Origin: Phycisphaerae bacterium
Lineage (GTDB): Bacteria; Planctomycetota; Phycisphaerae; Sedimentisphaerales; Sedimentisphaeraceae
Length of the DNA: 64,000 nt
Assembly: GCA_027078365.1 (NCBI GenBank)
Contig: JALWYQ010000001.1
Location: forward strand, 62,001-126,000
Direction: 5' to 3'
Positions 18,771-27,710 of the stretch are shown here, piece after piece. The notes below the pieces were generated by a model. The model saw only the letters and a list, made by a program, of their open reading frames with translations. It was not told the DNA's origin and did not search any database. Position 1 is the stretch's first letter; the number at the start of each line of letters is the position of its first letter. A program made the translations under genes and the position numbers.

Positions 18771-20720
18771 TTAGCCTAGTTTATATTCATAGGCCATATA
18801 GAGTAGAGAGAGGTTTTCTTCAGACTTTTCCACATCTTTTTGTAGCGATTGAAGCTTTTTATGGTCTTTGTAGTATTCTTCAAGCCCAAACATATCTTTT
18901 AGTTTGGCGATGTCTTGCTCTGTTTGCATAATCATCTCTTCTAATTGCTCGATGCGGTACTTGTTTAAATGTTTTATTTGGTCGGGAGCCTTCCTGCGGG
19001 GAGTATTTGTTTTGGAGGAAGTGGTATTCTTATTGGTGTCTTTGTGCTTCTTCTCTAATAAGTCGTTATTACGTTTAGCGAGCAATTGGGAATAATAGCT
19101 ATAGGGAGATTCCTTTGAATCAATAAATTCGTATTCCCCCATTTGTTTTTTACCGTATTTGTCTGAGCCGATGATGAGTAATTTTTTGGCAATGCTATTT
19201 ATAAAAAACCTATCATGACTTACAGCTATAACACTTCCTTGAAAATTAGATAAGGCCTCTTCTAAAGCTTCTTTGCTCTGAATATCTAGGTGGTTTGTAG
19301 GTTCATCTAGCACAAGAACGTCTGGTTCGCTAAGGACAAGTTTGCAAAGCATGAGTCTGTTGCGTTCTCCACCGGAGAGATTTTCTATCTTCTTAAAAAC
19401 ATCATCTCCGTGGAATAGAAACGCACCTAGTTTGTTTCTTAGCTCGCCATGCAGCATATCTGGTCGCACACGTTGGAGCTCCTCTATTACTGAATTTGTA
19501 GCTACCAACTCTTCCCCTTTTTGGTCCAAATATGCTACCTTCAAGGTTTTAGCTATCTTAATACTGCCTGTTGTTGGTTCAACTATACCTAGAGCTATTT
19601 TTAAAAGAGTGCTCTTTCCTGTTCCGTTTGGGCCGCTAATACAGAGTTTATCACCCTGTACGAGCTCAAAATTCAAATCTTTAAAAAGTGTTACTTCATC
19701 ATAAACCTTGCTAAGGTTGCGACATTTTAAGACGTTATGGCTAAGAGAAGTTGTTTTTTTGAATTGAAATGCCAGAGTTTTTTGCTTTGTTGACTTTTCA
19801 AGAAATTCGGGGTTTTCTTCTAGGAGTTTATTCAATCGCTTGGCCCTTCCCCGCGCAACCTTACTCATTCCAACGTCATTTCTGTTTCTATCTATAAAAT
19901 CGGTTTCCTTTTTTAGAAACTGTTTACGTTTGGTTAGTTCATTTTCTTTATGTTGTTGGTATAACTTCTTTTGTACTAAGAAGTTAGAGTAATTTCCCTT
20001 CCAGGTAAATGCACGACGGTCATTGAGTTCTATGATTTTGACAGCGAGCGAATCTAACAAGTAACGGTCGTGACTGATGATTACTGCTGCTCCCTTATAA
20101 CTTCTAAGAAAGCTTTCTAACCATTCTATTGCAGATAAATCTAAGTGGTTTGTTGGCTCATCAAGCAAAAGTAAATCGCAACCGCTAATGAGAACTTGCG
20201 CTAGGCCTAGGCGTGAAAGTTGACCGCCACTTAAATTGCTAGTTGGCATATCGTAGTATTCTTCAGTTATCCCAACACCTGCAAGAATGGTTTTTATTCG
20301 ATTTTCATATTGGTACCCACCGGCGAGTTCAAACTCAAAGTAGAGTCTGTCGTACTCTCGCATCGCCTCGGAGAGCTGTTTACCTTCAAGCAGTGCAAGA
20401 TCGTGTGAGATCTTTTCGATTTTTGCTTGCAGGCGTTTTACATGTTCTTGAGTTGCGTGCATTTCTTGTAAAACGGTATTGTTACCCGAAAAAACAGGTT
20501 CTTGGGGCAGGTATCCGATGGTTATGTCTTTTCTTTGGACAACTTCACCGGCATCAATACCTTCCTGTGATAGGAGTATCTTAAATAAAGTTGTTTTGCC
20601 ACAGCCATTTGCACCTATTAGTCCGATTTTTTCATTTCGGTAAATCTTAAGGGATAAATCTGTGAATAAATTGTCGTGGCCAAATGACTTATGGAGATTT
20701 TTTATGGTAACTAATGGCAT
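18771..20720 (-). CDS. ABC-F family ATPase (Uup/EttA-like)
   Basis: Soluble protein with two ABC ATPase domains and no membrane segments, the ABC-F layout; such proteins act on ribosomes (translation factors, ribosome assembly or antibiotic protection). First domain: GANGCGKTTLF, LSGGQLSRLGLAQ, DEPTNHLDL. Second: GPNGTGKSTLL, LSGGERNRLML, DEPTNHLDIQ. A basic interdomain linker lies near residues 240-320 and a C-terminal coiled coil at about 570-645, as in Uup, which also binds DNA. 649 residues. The subtype cannot be settled by eye. The start is supported by family N-termini (MPLVTIKNLHKSFG). A TATAAT-like -10 lies at 20770-20775 on the minus strand. Confidence 0.92.
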   Translation of the reverse strand: MPLVTIKNLHKSFGHDNLFTDLSLKIYRNEKIGLIGANGCGKTTLFKILLSQEGIDAGEVVQRKDITIGYLPQEPVFSGNNTVLQEMHATQEHVKRLQAKIEKISHDLALLEGKQLSEAMREYDRLYFEFELAGGYQYENRIKTILAGVGITEEYYDMPTSNLSGGQLSRLGLAQVLISGCDLLLLDEPTNHLDLSAIEWLESFLRSYKGAAVIISHDRYLLDSLAVKIIELNDRRAFTWKGNYSNFLVQKKLYQQHKENELTKRKQFLKKETDFIDRNRNDVGMSKVARGRAKRLNKLLEENPEFLEKSTKQKTLAFQFKKTTSLSHNVLKCRNLSKVYDEVTLFKDLNFELVQGDKLCISGPNGTGKSTLLKIALGIVEPTTGSIKIAKTLKVAYLDQKGEELVATNSVIEELQRVRPDMLHGELRNKLGAFLFHGDDVFKKIENLSGGERNRLMLCKLVLSEPDVLVLDEPTNHLDIQSKEALEEALSNFQGSVIAVSHDRFFINSIAKKLLIIGSDKYGKKQMGEYEFIDSKESPYSYYSQLLAKRNNDLLEKKHKDTNKNTTSSKTNTPRRKAPDQIKHLNKYRIEQLEEMIMQTEQDIAKLKDMFGLEEYYKDHKKLQSLQKDVEKSEENLSLLYMAYEYKLG

Positions 20721-21035
20721 TATTTGCCCTCAAGTTTAAAGTAACTGCAAAACAATATTTTAGTTGAGTATTATACTGTTTTATGGTCGAGATAATAAGA
20801 GTTTGTCGTAAAAAATATCTACAGTGTTTGGTTGGTTTACCATGCAGGCAATGTGTGTTTTGGTAGTAATTGTTTTTGTTTGACATCTAACATCTGTAAT
20901 GTTAACATCTTATGGCGTTTGTATTGATTTGGCTTTAGAATCGGCATTCGCCAAAAGGATTATGCCTGCTATAACCGTTGTTAAGAGAGGCAGTTACGAG
21001 TTAAACATTAAGCAAAGTATAAATTTGAGGTCAAT

Positions 21036-21248
21036 ATGAAAAAATCAGTTCTGTTACTGTTTTGTCTAGGCGTTGTCGTCTCTTTAATTGCCACCGGCTG
21101 CGCTGGGCAGGGAACTACGGCGAGCGAGAACAATAGAAAAACACATCGTGTTCTTGAAACGGGGCAAAAACAACTTGCCGATGATCTAAGTCGCACAGTT
21201 TTTCATAGCGACCGTCCTAGCAGAAACACCATTATGTATAACAGATAA
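21036..21248 (+). CDS. Small predicted lipoprotein
   Basis: A 70-residue product with a clear lipoprotein signal: MKKSVLLLFCLGVVVSLIA followed by TGC with the lipid-bearing Cys at 22. The remaining 48 residues are polar and contain no domain I recognise (ASENNRKTHRVLETGQKQL). GAGGT stands 5 nt before the ATG. It precedes cdaA by 72 nt on the same strand and could share its transcript. The 315 nt upstream, between it and the ABC-F gene, hold the divergent promoters but nothing else I can name. Confidence 0.7.
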   Translation: MKKSVLLLFCLGVVVSLIATGCAGQGTTASENNRKTHRVLETGQKQLADDLSRTVFHSDRPSRNTIMYNR

Positions 21249-21320
21249 TACAAACACCCGGCACAAATATGCAGAAGCTGATGTTTTGCACTATAAAGTT
21301 GCCTGCAGGAATAGTTCTCT

Positions 21321-22181
21321 ATGAACATAGACCCGATTATATTCTATTTCCAAAGAGTAGCAACTTATAACCCGATCAAGGTGGCGGTCGAACTATTTCT
21401 TATTGGAATAGTTGTTAGCTGGGCTGTCAATTTTCTCGAAGGCACCCGCGGAGAGAGACTATTTCGAGGAGTTTTCCTCGTCTTGATTTCCGGAGTACTA
21501 GTTCTTAATTTTGTGGTTGAGCGCTTTGGATTTGAAAGGATAGAGTACCTTTATAGAGGGTTCTTAATAGCCTTACTCATCGTTGCAGTGGCAGCATTTC
21601 AGCCAGAGATTAGGCGTGCTCTCATGCGCATTGGTCAGGGCAATATCGTCTTGGGCTCTTCCCAGCAACTCTCGAGAACGATAGAAGAAATCATCACTGC
21701 AATACGTCACATGGCTCAAACGAAAACAGGGGCTATTATTGTTGTAGAACAACAAATAGCACTTGGAGAATTTATAGAGACAGGCTCGAAGATAGATTCC
21801 AAAGTAACAGCTGATTTACTTGAAACCATCTTTTACAAAGGTACGCCACTACACGATATGGCAGTGGTAATTCGTGCCGACAGAATTGTTGCTGCTAGCG
21901 TGCAACTGCCCTTGGCTGAGGGAGGTTCTGTCGATACACTCCAACTAGGCTCTAGGCACAGGGCAGCGATCGGAATTACTGGTTCATCAGATGCCATAAC
22001 CCTTGTTGTAAGCGAGGAAACAGGGGTTGTTTCAATGGCAATTGATGGTAATTTGATTCGTAATGTATCTGATTCAGAAATCAGAAAGCGGCTAACATCA
22101 CCACAAGAGGAACCAACGCTTGTTCGGCGTTTTTGGGCTTCTAAGGAGAGGAAACACAGGCAAAAGGGACGCAAGGCGTAA
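21321..22181 (+). CDS. cdaA: Diadenylate cyclase CdaA (c-di-AMP synthase)
   Basis: Joins two ATP into c-di-AMP, a messenger that controls potassium and osmotic balance and wall homeostasis. Three membrane segments fill about residues 20-93. The DAC domain follows, with PLHDMAVVI at about 177 and GSRHRAAIG at about 210. The RHR motif is intact, but the usual DGA motif reads DMA (Asp179-Met180-Ala181). The Asp that coordinates metal is kept. 286 residues. The next gene starts in an overlapping TAATG, so the two are coupled, as cdaA is with cdaR/ybbR genes in Firmicutes and others. Confidence 0.93.
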   Translation: MNIDPIIFYFQRVATYNPIKVAVELFLIGIVVSWAVNFLEGTRGERLFRGVFLVLISGVLVLNFVVERFGFERIEYLYRGFLIALLIVAVAAFQPEIRRALMRIGQGNIVLGSSQQLSRTIEEIITAIRHMAQTKTGAIIVVEQQIALGEFIETGSKIDSKVTADLLETIFYKGTPLHDMAVVIRADRIVAASVQLPLAEGGSVDTLQLGSRHRAAIGITGSSDAITLVVSEETGVVSMAIDGNLIRNVSDSEIRKRLTSPQEEPTLVRRFWASKERKHRQKGRKA

Positions 22182-23209
22182 TGATAGCAAAAATTAAAAA
22201 ACTTATGCTAATTATTCTCCTAACTGTGTTGATATGGGTTTGGGCAGATATATCAGGAGAAGTTGAGCTCAATGATCAAGTCGCCTCCATTGTGGTTTCT
22301 AAAACAATAAGCAAAGACCTTTGGGTCGGTTTGGAAACGAGACCAGGGCTAGAGCCAAGAAATGCTTCGGTTCCTATATCAATTAACCTAACAGGCTCTA
22401 GAGCAAAGGTAGAAGAATTTAAAAGGCACTGGCTTCCCCTAGAAGTAGAATTTACCCCGGAGATTACCCAAGGTAATGAGTTGATGAACACGGTTATGAG
22501 TGTTCCAATAATTGATTATGTTAGGAACGATCCTACAATTTTAAAGCTTGGTTTAAAGGTTACTTCCGTAACCCCTAAAGCAATAAACGTGCGGGTTGAG
22601 AGATTGGTTAAAAAACAGCTGAAAGTCGTCTGCGTTGATGCTGATACTAATCTAATAGACCAAGCAAAAATAACTCCTGCCATTATAGAGATGGCAGTTA
22701 AAGATGTCTGGGCGGGTGATAAGCTCAAAGCGTACGTAAAACTAACTTCTGCTCAGATTGAAGAAGCCCGAAAAGGTAGCATAAAACTGAAGCCATATGT
22801 AGAGTTAGACCCTAGGCGCTTTCGTTATGCACAGGAGGCGGTATCAATAAGAATCCCACCAGTTGCGCAGCAAAAAAGCCGCGATGCCATATCTGGACCA
22901 ATCATAGGATTTGTATTTAACGTCGAAATGTTAAACAAATACAAAATAGAGATAATTGATGCTCCAAAGGTAATAGAGTATCGCGCAACAGCTCAGGCAA
23001 GTGCCGCTTTTAAAGCTCAGCGATACCATATGCTCCTAGACATCCTTCCAGGAGATGAACTGGGCAGTGCTAATGGTCAAGAAAAGATAATAACTCGTAG
23101 TTTGCGTTACAATTTTTCTCAGGATGCTGTTAGATCAGATCAAATTGATGCCGTAAAGATTACAGCTCCAACAATCAGTTTTAAACTCATTCCTATAACC
23201 AACAAGTAA
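22181..23209 (+). CDS. YbbR-domain protein, probable CdaA regulator
   Basis: One N-terminal membrane helix (MLIILLTVLIWVWADISG) followed by an extracytoplasmic region of beta-rich YbbR-type repeats, seen as recurrent motifs such as SVPISINLTGSRAKVEEF and GLKVTSVTPKAINVRVERLVKK. In Firmicutes the YbbR protein CdaR sits beside CdaA and tunes its activity through the membrane. Here the genes overlap by one base (TAATG), so the same pairing is inferred. 342 residues, shorter than four-repeat CdaR. It converges on cstA with a 24-nt gap. Confidence 0.8.
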   Translation: MIAKIKKLMLIILLTVLIWVWADISGEVELNDQVASIVVSKTISKDLWVGLETRPGLEPRNASVPISINLTGSRAKVEEFKRHWLPLEVEFTPEITQGNELMNTVMSVPIIDYVRNDPTILKLGLKVTSVTPKAINVRVERLVKKQLKVVCVDADTNLIDQAKITPAIIEMAVKDVWAGDKLKAYVKLTSAQIEEARKGSIKLKPYVELDPRRFRYAQEAVSIRIPPVAQQKSRDAISGPIIGFVFNVEMLNKYKIEIIDAPKVIEYRATAQASAAFKAQRYHMLLDILPGDELGSANGQEKIITRSLRYNFSQDAVRSDQIDAVKITAPTISFKLIPITNK

Positions 23210-23233
23210 GAGTGTTATATATTTTCTCTGATG

Positions 23234-24937
23234 CTATTTTTTCAGAAATACAATAAACGACTCTATAAGCATCCATGCCGTCAATATCAAGATTAGCCCA
23301 CTAACTACCATTAGTAAAAAGTTTTTCTGTTCGGTAAATCGGATTTGATTTTGGATTATTGCCCAACCGGTTACTGTCAGCATAAACAGGCAAGGTATCA
23401 TGGCAACTAGATATTTCTTTTTTCCCTTTTCTTTAAGGTACAAAGAGATAACTAGCAAAGCTAATGCGGCAAGCAATTGATTTGCGCTACCAAATAAAGG
23501 CCAGAGTTTTAGAGCTCCAACACCACTTGCGCCAGTTGCAAAGGCTAAAGCGGCAGCACTTAAAACAGCAAATGTAGTTGCACTCCAACGGTTTGTTAAC
23601 TTTTTTAAGCCTAAATCGCTTGCAACTTCACCAACAACGTATCTTTGCAATCTTACAGCCGTATCTAATGTCGTACTTGCAAAAGAAGCAATAAAGACGC
23701 CCATAAGGGTTGAACCTATCGCAAAAGGAAGGCCAAAAGACTTCATCATATTTGCAGCACCAACTACCACCGGTGCCAGTTTGTGAGAGAGAGCTTGATT
23801 ACCAAAGTAGTGGGCATATTGATGTTGCCATGCTGCGGTTCCTGTTAATATCTTTGTATCTACGTTGAGAGCCATCCCGATTCCAGCACCAACACATATA
23901 ATTACCAATACGGCTAGAAAACTCTCTAAAAGCATGGAGCCATATCCAATAAATAAGGCGTCTGATTCCTTGGCTAATTGTTTTGGGCTTGTTCCAGAGG
24001 CGACTAAAGAATGAAATCCGCTAATCGCGCCGCAGGCTATCAAGACAAACATATACGGCCATATTGAAGGGGTTTCAGGGGGAAGATTGTGATTAATTGC
24101 CGGTGCGACAAGTTCTAGGGCTCCCGAAACAGTGGAAACTATAACCCCAAGGACGATCAATCCCATAGCTATAAACAATTGCCACGCATTGATATAGTCT
24201 CTTGGTTGCAAAAGTGTGGTTACCGGTAAAGTAGAGGCAATCCAAGCATAAATGAGTAAAACCAATACCCATATACCAATAGGAGGCATTGAAAGAATTT
24301 CTGGCATAACAAAAGGAATTTTGCTTCCGAGAATTATAGTTAAATACATTGCAATTGTTGCAACAATAGTTGAGAGCAATACATTTTTCTTTTTTACATA
24401 AATCGCTCTACCTAGGGCAATAGAGATTGGTATCTGAAGCCACACAGGTATTACAGAAGACGGGAATGCAGAAAAAACAGCAGCTATAACAACACCAAAG
24501 ATAGCTATAACAATAAGTAGTGTTAGAAAGACAACACAGAAGAAGATGAACCTAACTCTAGGGTTGATATATTTGCCAGCAATCTCTGAGACGCTTTTAC
24601 CTTCATTCCTGAGAGATATTATAAGTGAGCCGAAATCGTGAACGGCACCCATAAAAATACTTCCAAGCAAGACCCAAAGTAAGGCAGGTAACCAACCCCA
24701 TATAATTCCAATTGCCGGTCCAACAATCGGACCTGTCCCCGCAATGGAAGTGTAGTGATGACCAAAAATAATCCCTTTCTTGGTTGGGACGAAATCTATG
24801 CCATCCTGTTTTTCTACACTGGGAACGGAGTTTTTGTCATTGATAGAGAAAATCTTTTTCGATAAAAACCTTCCGTATGTATGATAGGCTAAAATATAAG
24901 CCGCCATACTACCAAACAACAGCAAAAATACTTCCAA
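23234..24937 (-). CDS. cstA: Carbon starvation protein CstA family transporter
   Basis: Polytopic inner-membrane protein of the CstA/BtsT family, which imports pyruvate or peptides when carbon is scarce. The family core is plain: HHYTSIAGTGPIVGPAIG near residue 60, GAVHDFGSLIISLRNEGKS, SGFHSLVASGTSPKQLA and the C-terminal FGSANQLLAALALL. Roughly 14 membrane spans in 567 residues. The start codon is TTG, well supported by AGGAGG 6 nt upstream. It is a lone gene between convergent ybbR and upstream der. Whether pyruvate or peptide is the substrate cannot be told here. Confidence 0.93.
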   Translation of the reverse strand: MEVFLLLFGSMAAYILAYHTYGRFLSKKIFSINDKNSVPSVEKQDGIDFVPTKKGIIFGHHYTSIAGTGPIVGPAIGIIWGWLPALLWVLLGSIFMGAVHDFGSLIISLRNEGKSVSEIAGKYINPRVRFIFFCVVFLTLLIVIAIFGVVIAAVFSAFPSSVIPVWLQIPISIALGRAIYVKKKNVLLSTIVATIAMYLTIILGSKIPFVMPEILSMPPIGIWVLVLLIYAWIASTLPVTTLLQPRDYINAWQLFIAMGLIVLGVIVSTVSGALELVAPAINHNLPPETPSIWPYMFVLIACGAISGFHSLVASGTSPKQLAKESDALFIGYGSMLLESFLAVLVIICVGAGIGMALNVDTKILTGTAAWQHQYAHYFGNQALSHKLAPVVVGAANMMKSFGLPFAIGSTLMGVFIASFASTTLDTAVRLQRYVVGEVASDLGLKKLTNRWSATTFAVLSAAALAFATGASGVGALKLWPLFGSANQLLAALALLVISLYLKEKGKKKYLVAMIPCLFMLTVTGWAIIQNQIRFTEQKNFLLMVVSGLILILTAWMLIESFIVFLKK

Positions 24938-24974
24938 GATTGCCTCCTGAAATTTTCACGTAAATTCTAGCTAT

Positions 24975-26327
24975 TTAGTTATCTTCAAGGTTGCCCTCAT
25001 AGTCCCGTTCGCCTCTATTTTTTCTAAACAGCAGGCGTATCGGAACTTCGCCAATTGGCAGCATCTCACGCAGACGATTTATTATGTATCGCTGATATGT
25101 TTCATCAAAATTGTCAGGATGATTAACAAACAGCAATAATGTTATTGGCCTAGTTGCAACCTGAACACCATAATATATTTTTGGGAAGCCATGTTTAGAC
25201 CTTCTCACGCCAACCTTTGCCTCACTTATAATTTCAACAGCTTTATTTAGCTTAGAGGTTGGAATTTCAAATGTCGCTTGTTTAAATAATTCTGTTGCCA
25301 AATCAAGTACGCTTTGGACATTCTTTCCTTCGGTAGCTGTAGTAAATGCTATAGGAGCATAGCGCAGGCCGGGCAAAACCTCGTCGAGGTATTCGGCGTA
25401 TTCCTCTGTGTCGGCTTTATCCATGGCCAAATCCCATTTATTTACGACAAGAATGCAGGGTTTATACTCGTCCTTAATGAACCTAGCCAATTTCTTGTCA
25501 ACCTGAGAAATCGGCAATGTAGCGTCTATTAAAAACAGCACTACATCCGCCCTACGCACGGATTTTGTAGCCCTTGTGTAGCTGTAAAACTCTATGTTAT
25601 CCTTATTTATCTGGTTTTTTTTGCGTAAACCCGCAGTATCGATTGCGATAAAGGTTTGTCCATCCCTCTCAAATCTCACATCTACGGCATCTCTTGTCGT
25701 TCCAGCAACTTCGCTGACAATCATTCGGTCTTGACCAACAATTGCATTTGTAAAGCTACTTTTTCCTGCATTTCTTTTGCCAACTAATGCCAGCTTCATC
25801 ACAACATCTTTAGGTTTGTCGTTAGGTAGATGGTCTAGCCTTTCTAGAACGGCATCCATCATATCTTTTTTGTTTAGGTGGTTTGCTGCTGATATGCAAA
25901 GGGCTTCGCCAAACCCAAGTTTGACAAATTCTCCTGCCTTTGGAAACAGAGAAGCGTTGTCCGCTTTATTTGCAACGAGCATAACGTTTGGGTTATGTTT
26001 ACGTAGAAGCCGAGCGATTGTTTGGTCGAGGTGAGTAACTCCATCTCTTATATCCACAAGAAATAGGATTAAATCTGCCCCCTCAATCGCCTTTTGGATT
26101 TGCCCTTCTATATGGTCGCTAAGTCTGTCCGCATCGACAATGCCGTAGCCACCAGTATCTAGCAATTCTAGGTAGCGATCTCGGTGGTGTACGAGAACAC
26201 TTATTCGATCGCGCGTAACGCCAGCTGTAGGTTCAACAATACTAATCATAGAACCAGCAATAGCGTTTAGCAAAGAACTTTTGCCTACATTTGGGCGACC
26301 AACGATCGCAACTGACGGTAATGCCAC
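24975..26327 (-). CDS. der: Ribosome-associated GTPase Der (EngA)
   Basis: Tandem GTPase needed for 50S maturation. The first G domain has GRPNVGKSS, DTGGYG and NKAD; the second has GKRNAGKSS, DTAGLRKK and NKWD. A C-terminal KH-like domain (about 350-440) ends in LLFRKNRGERDYEGN. 450 residues is typical. The second P-loop is GKRNAGKSS rather than the commoner GRPNVGKSS but keeps the GKSS core. The start is GTG with AGAGG 8 nt upstream. Reads away from pheA across a 294-nt gap. Confidence 0.97.
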   Translation of the reverse strand: MALPSVAIVGRPNVGKSSLLNAIAGSMISIVEPTAGVTRDRISVLVHHRDRYLELLDTGGYGIVDADRLSDHIEGQIQKAIEGADLILFLVDIRDGVTHLDQTIARLLRKHNPNVMLVANKADNASLFPKAGEFVKLGFGEALCISAANHLNKKDMMDAVLERLDHLPNDKPKDVVMKLALVGKRNAGKSSFTNAIVGQDRMIVSEVAGTTRDAVDVRFERDGQTFIAIDTAGLRKKNQINKDNIEFYSYTRATKSVRRADVVLFLIDATLPISQVDKKLARFIKDEYKPCILVVNKWDLAMDKADTEEYAEYLDEVLPGLRYAPIAFTTATEGKNVQSVLDLATELFKQATFEIPTSKLNKAVEIISEAKVGVRRSKHGFPKIYYGVQVATRPITLLLFVNHPDNFDETYQRYIINRLREMLPIGEVPIRLLFRKNRGERDYEGNLEDN

Positions 26328-26502
26328 GAGTTATACCTCTCTAACTATAAAACAACGAAAAATAGAATGTGGTATTATAGCAACATCGCTAGCTAAATCA
26401 AAGGTTATAGTTTTCAGAGCTAACTTTGCTTGGCAGTTTGATCTAATACGACAGTTTTAGTTTGTATAAAGCTCAATTTAATAGATACTTATGGCATTTT
26501 GA

Positions 26503-26531
26503 TTGACTATGCCATAGATTTTCGTTATAAG
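26503..26531 (+). promoter_or_regulatory. Sigma-70-like promoter of the pheA-tpiA run
   Basis: TTGACT (26503-26508) and TATAAG (26526-26531) stand exactly 17 nt apart, leaving a leader of about 85 nt before pheA. The 294-nt gap between der and pheA shows no other feature I can support. Confidence 0.65.
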
Positions 26532-26621
26532 TATTAGATTTTGTGGACCGCTTTGCGCAAGCGAACCCTTTTTGGTTGCAAGAGACAATAAAACGCTTAA
26601 AATTGCGTTGGTAGGTATAAG

Positions 26622-27692
26622 ATGCTTGAAGAGTTGAGACAACAAATTGATCAGATTGACAAAGAGCTTGTTGAGCTTATCAATAAGCGTGCGCAGGTGG
26701 TAGTAGAGGTTGGTAAATATAAAAAAAGCACAGGTGCCGCACCAATATACGCACCGGATCGCGAAAAGGCAGTATTTGAGAAAATCTGTAGCCTGAACAA
26801 GGGACCTTTGCCAAATAGGACATTCAAGGCGATATGGCGAGAACTTATGAGTGGTTCTTTCTTTTTAGAGAGGCCTTTGCGCATCGCATATCTTGGACCA
26901 AGCGGCAGCTTTACCCATGCTGCAGCAACAGCGAAATTCGGGCAAAGTGTTGACTACGAAGCAGTTACAGATATTCGTAGCATTTTTGACGAAGTTAGTA
27001 AAGGCCACTGCGACCTCGGAGTTGTTCCGGTTGAAAACTCCTGCGGTGGAGGTGTAGTAGAGACGCTTGATGCGTTTGTGGATTCTGATGTAATGATATG
27101 TGCAGAGATGTATATGTCTATTCACCAGAATCTATTGGCAAACTGCAAACTTGAGGAGATTGAGAATATCTACTCCAAGCCAGAGGTGTTTGCGCAGTGC
27201 CGTAAGTGGCTCAGCTCTACATTTAAGGATGCTAAGACAATCGCAGCGCCATCTACCGCAAGGGCTGCTCAGTTAGCGAGCAAAGAGAAAAATGCAGCTG
27301 CAATTGGTTCGCAGATTGCGGCAGAGCTATATGGTTTGAATACGATTTGCGCTAGTATAGAAGATGTTCCAAATAACGTAACTCGTTTTCTGGTAATAAG
27401 TAAGGAAGATACTCGCCCTAGCGGTGACGACAAAACTGCCCTGCTATTTAGTACGGCTCATAAGGCTGGTGCGCTTGTAGATGTATTGGAAGTATTTAAA
27501 AAATATGGGTTGAATTTGTCCACGATTGAGTCACGTCCAAGCAAAAAACGACAGTGGGAATATTATTTCTTTGTTGATGTTTCTGGGCATAGAAGTGATG
27601 ATAATCTGATTAAAGCAATGCAAGAAGTTAAAGAACACTGCTTACAGCTTTCTGTATTAGGCAGTTTCCCTAGAGATATGAATCTTAATTAG
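26622..27692 (+). CDS. pheA: Bifunctional chorismate mutase/prephenate dehydratase (P-protein)
   Basis: Turns chorismate into phenylpyruvate for phenylalanine synthesis. An AroQ-type chorismate mutase fills residues 1-85 (LRQQIDQIDKELVELINKRA). Prephenate dehydratase follows at about 88-268 (IAYLGPSGSFTHAAA, VPVENSCGGGVVETL, then the catalytic Thr-Arg-Phe in NNVTRFLVIS). A C-terminal ACT domain (about 278-350) keeps the ESRP phenylalanine-binding motif, so feedback inhibition is expected. 356 residues. TAGGT lies 5 nt before the ATG. First gene of a tightly spaced rightward run. Confidence 0.96.
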   Translation: MLEELRQQIDQIDKELVELINKRAQVVVEVGKYKKSTGAAPIYAPDREKAVFEKICSLNKGPLPNRTFKAIWRELMSGSFFLERPLRIAYLGPSGSFTHAAATAKFGQSVDYEAVTDIRSIFDEVSKGHCDLGVVPVENSCGGGVVETLDAFVDSDVMICAEMYMSIHQNLLANCKLEEIENIYSKPEVFAQCRKWLSSTFKDAKTIAAPSTARAAQLASKEKNAAAIGSQIAAELYGLNTICASIEDVPNNVTRFLVISKEDTRPSGDDKTALLFSTAHKAGALVDVLEVFKKYGLNLSTIESRPSKKRQWEYYFFVDVSGHRSDDNLIKAMQEVKEHCLQLSVLGSFPRDMNLN

Positions 27693-27710
27693 AAGTTTTG
27701 GAGAATAGTT

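Larger units (their letters stand above)
18236..18840. other. Candidate chromosomal replication origin (oriC)
   Basis: An AT-rich, gene-free stretch next to dnaN, overlapping the 3' end of the next gene. DnaA-box-like sites are TTATACACA at 18712-18720 (fits TTWTNCACA), TTTTCCACA at 18826-18834 (fits) and TTGTCCACA on the minus strand at 18596-18588 (one mismatch). Two perfect inverted repeats lie among them: TGTTGGTA/TACCAACA and CTGTTAGATT/AATCTAACAG. The gene run from here to base 1 is entirely leftward, as expected if one fork leaves from this point, and parS sites lie 15 kb away. Two good boxes are few for an origin, so this remains a proposal. Confidence 0.5.
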
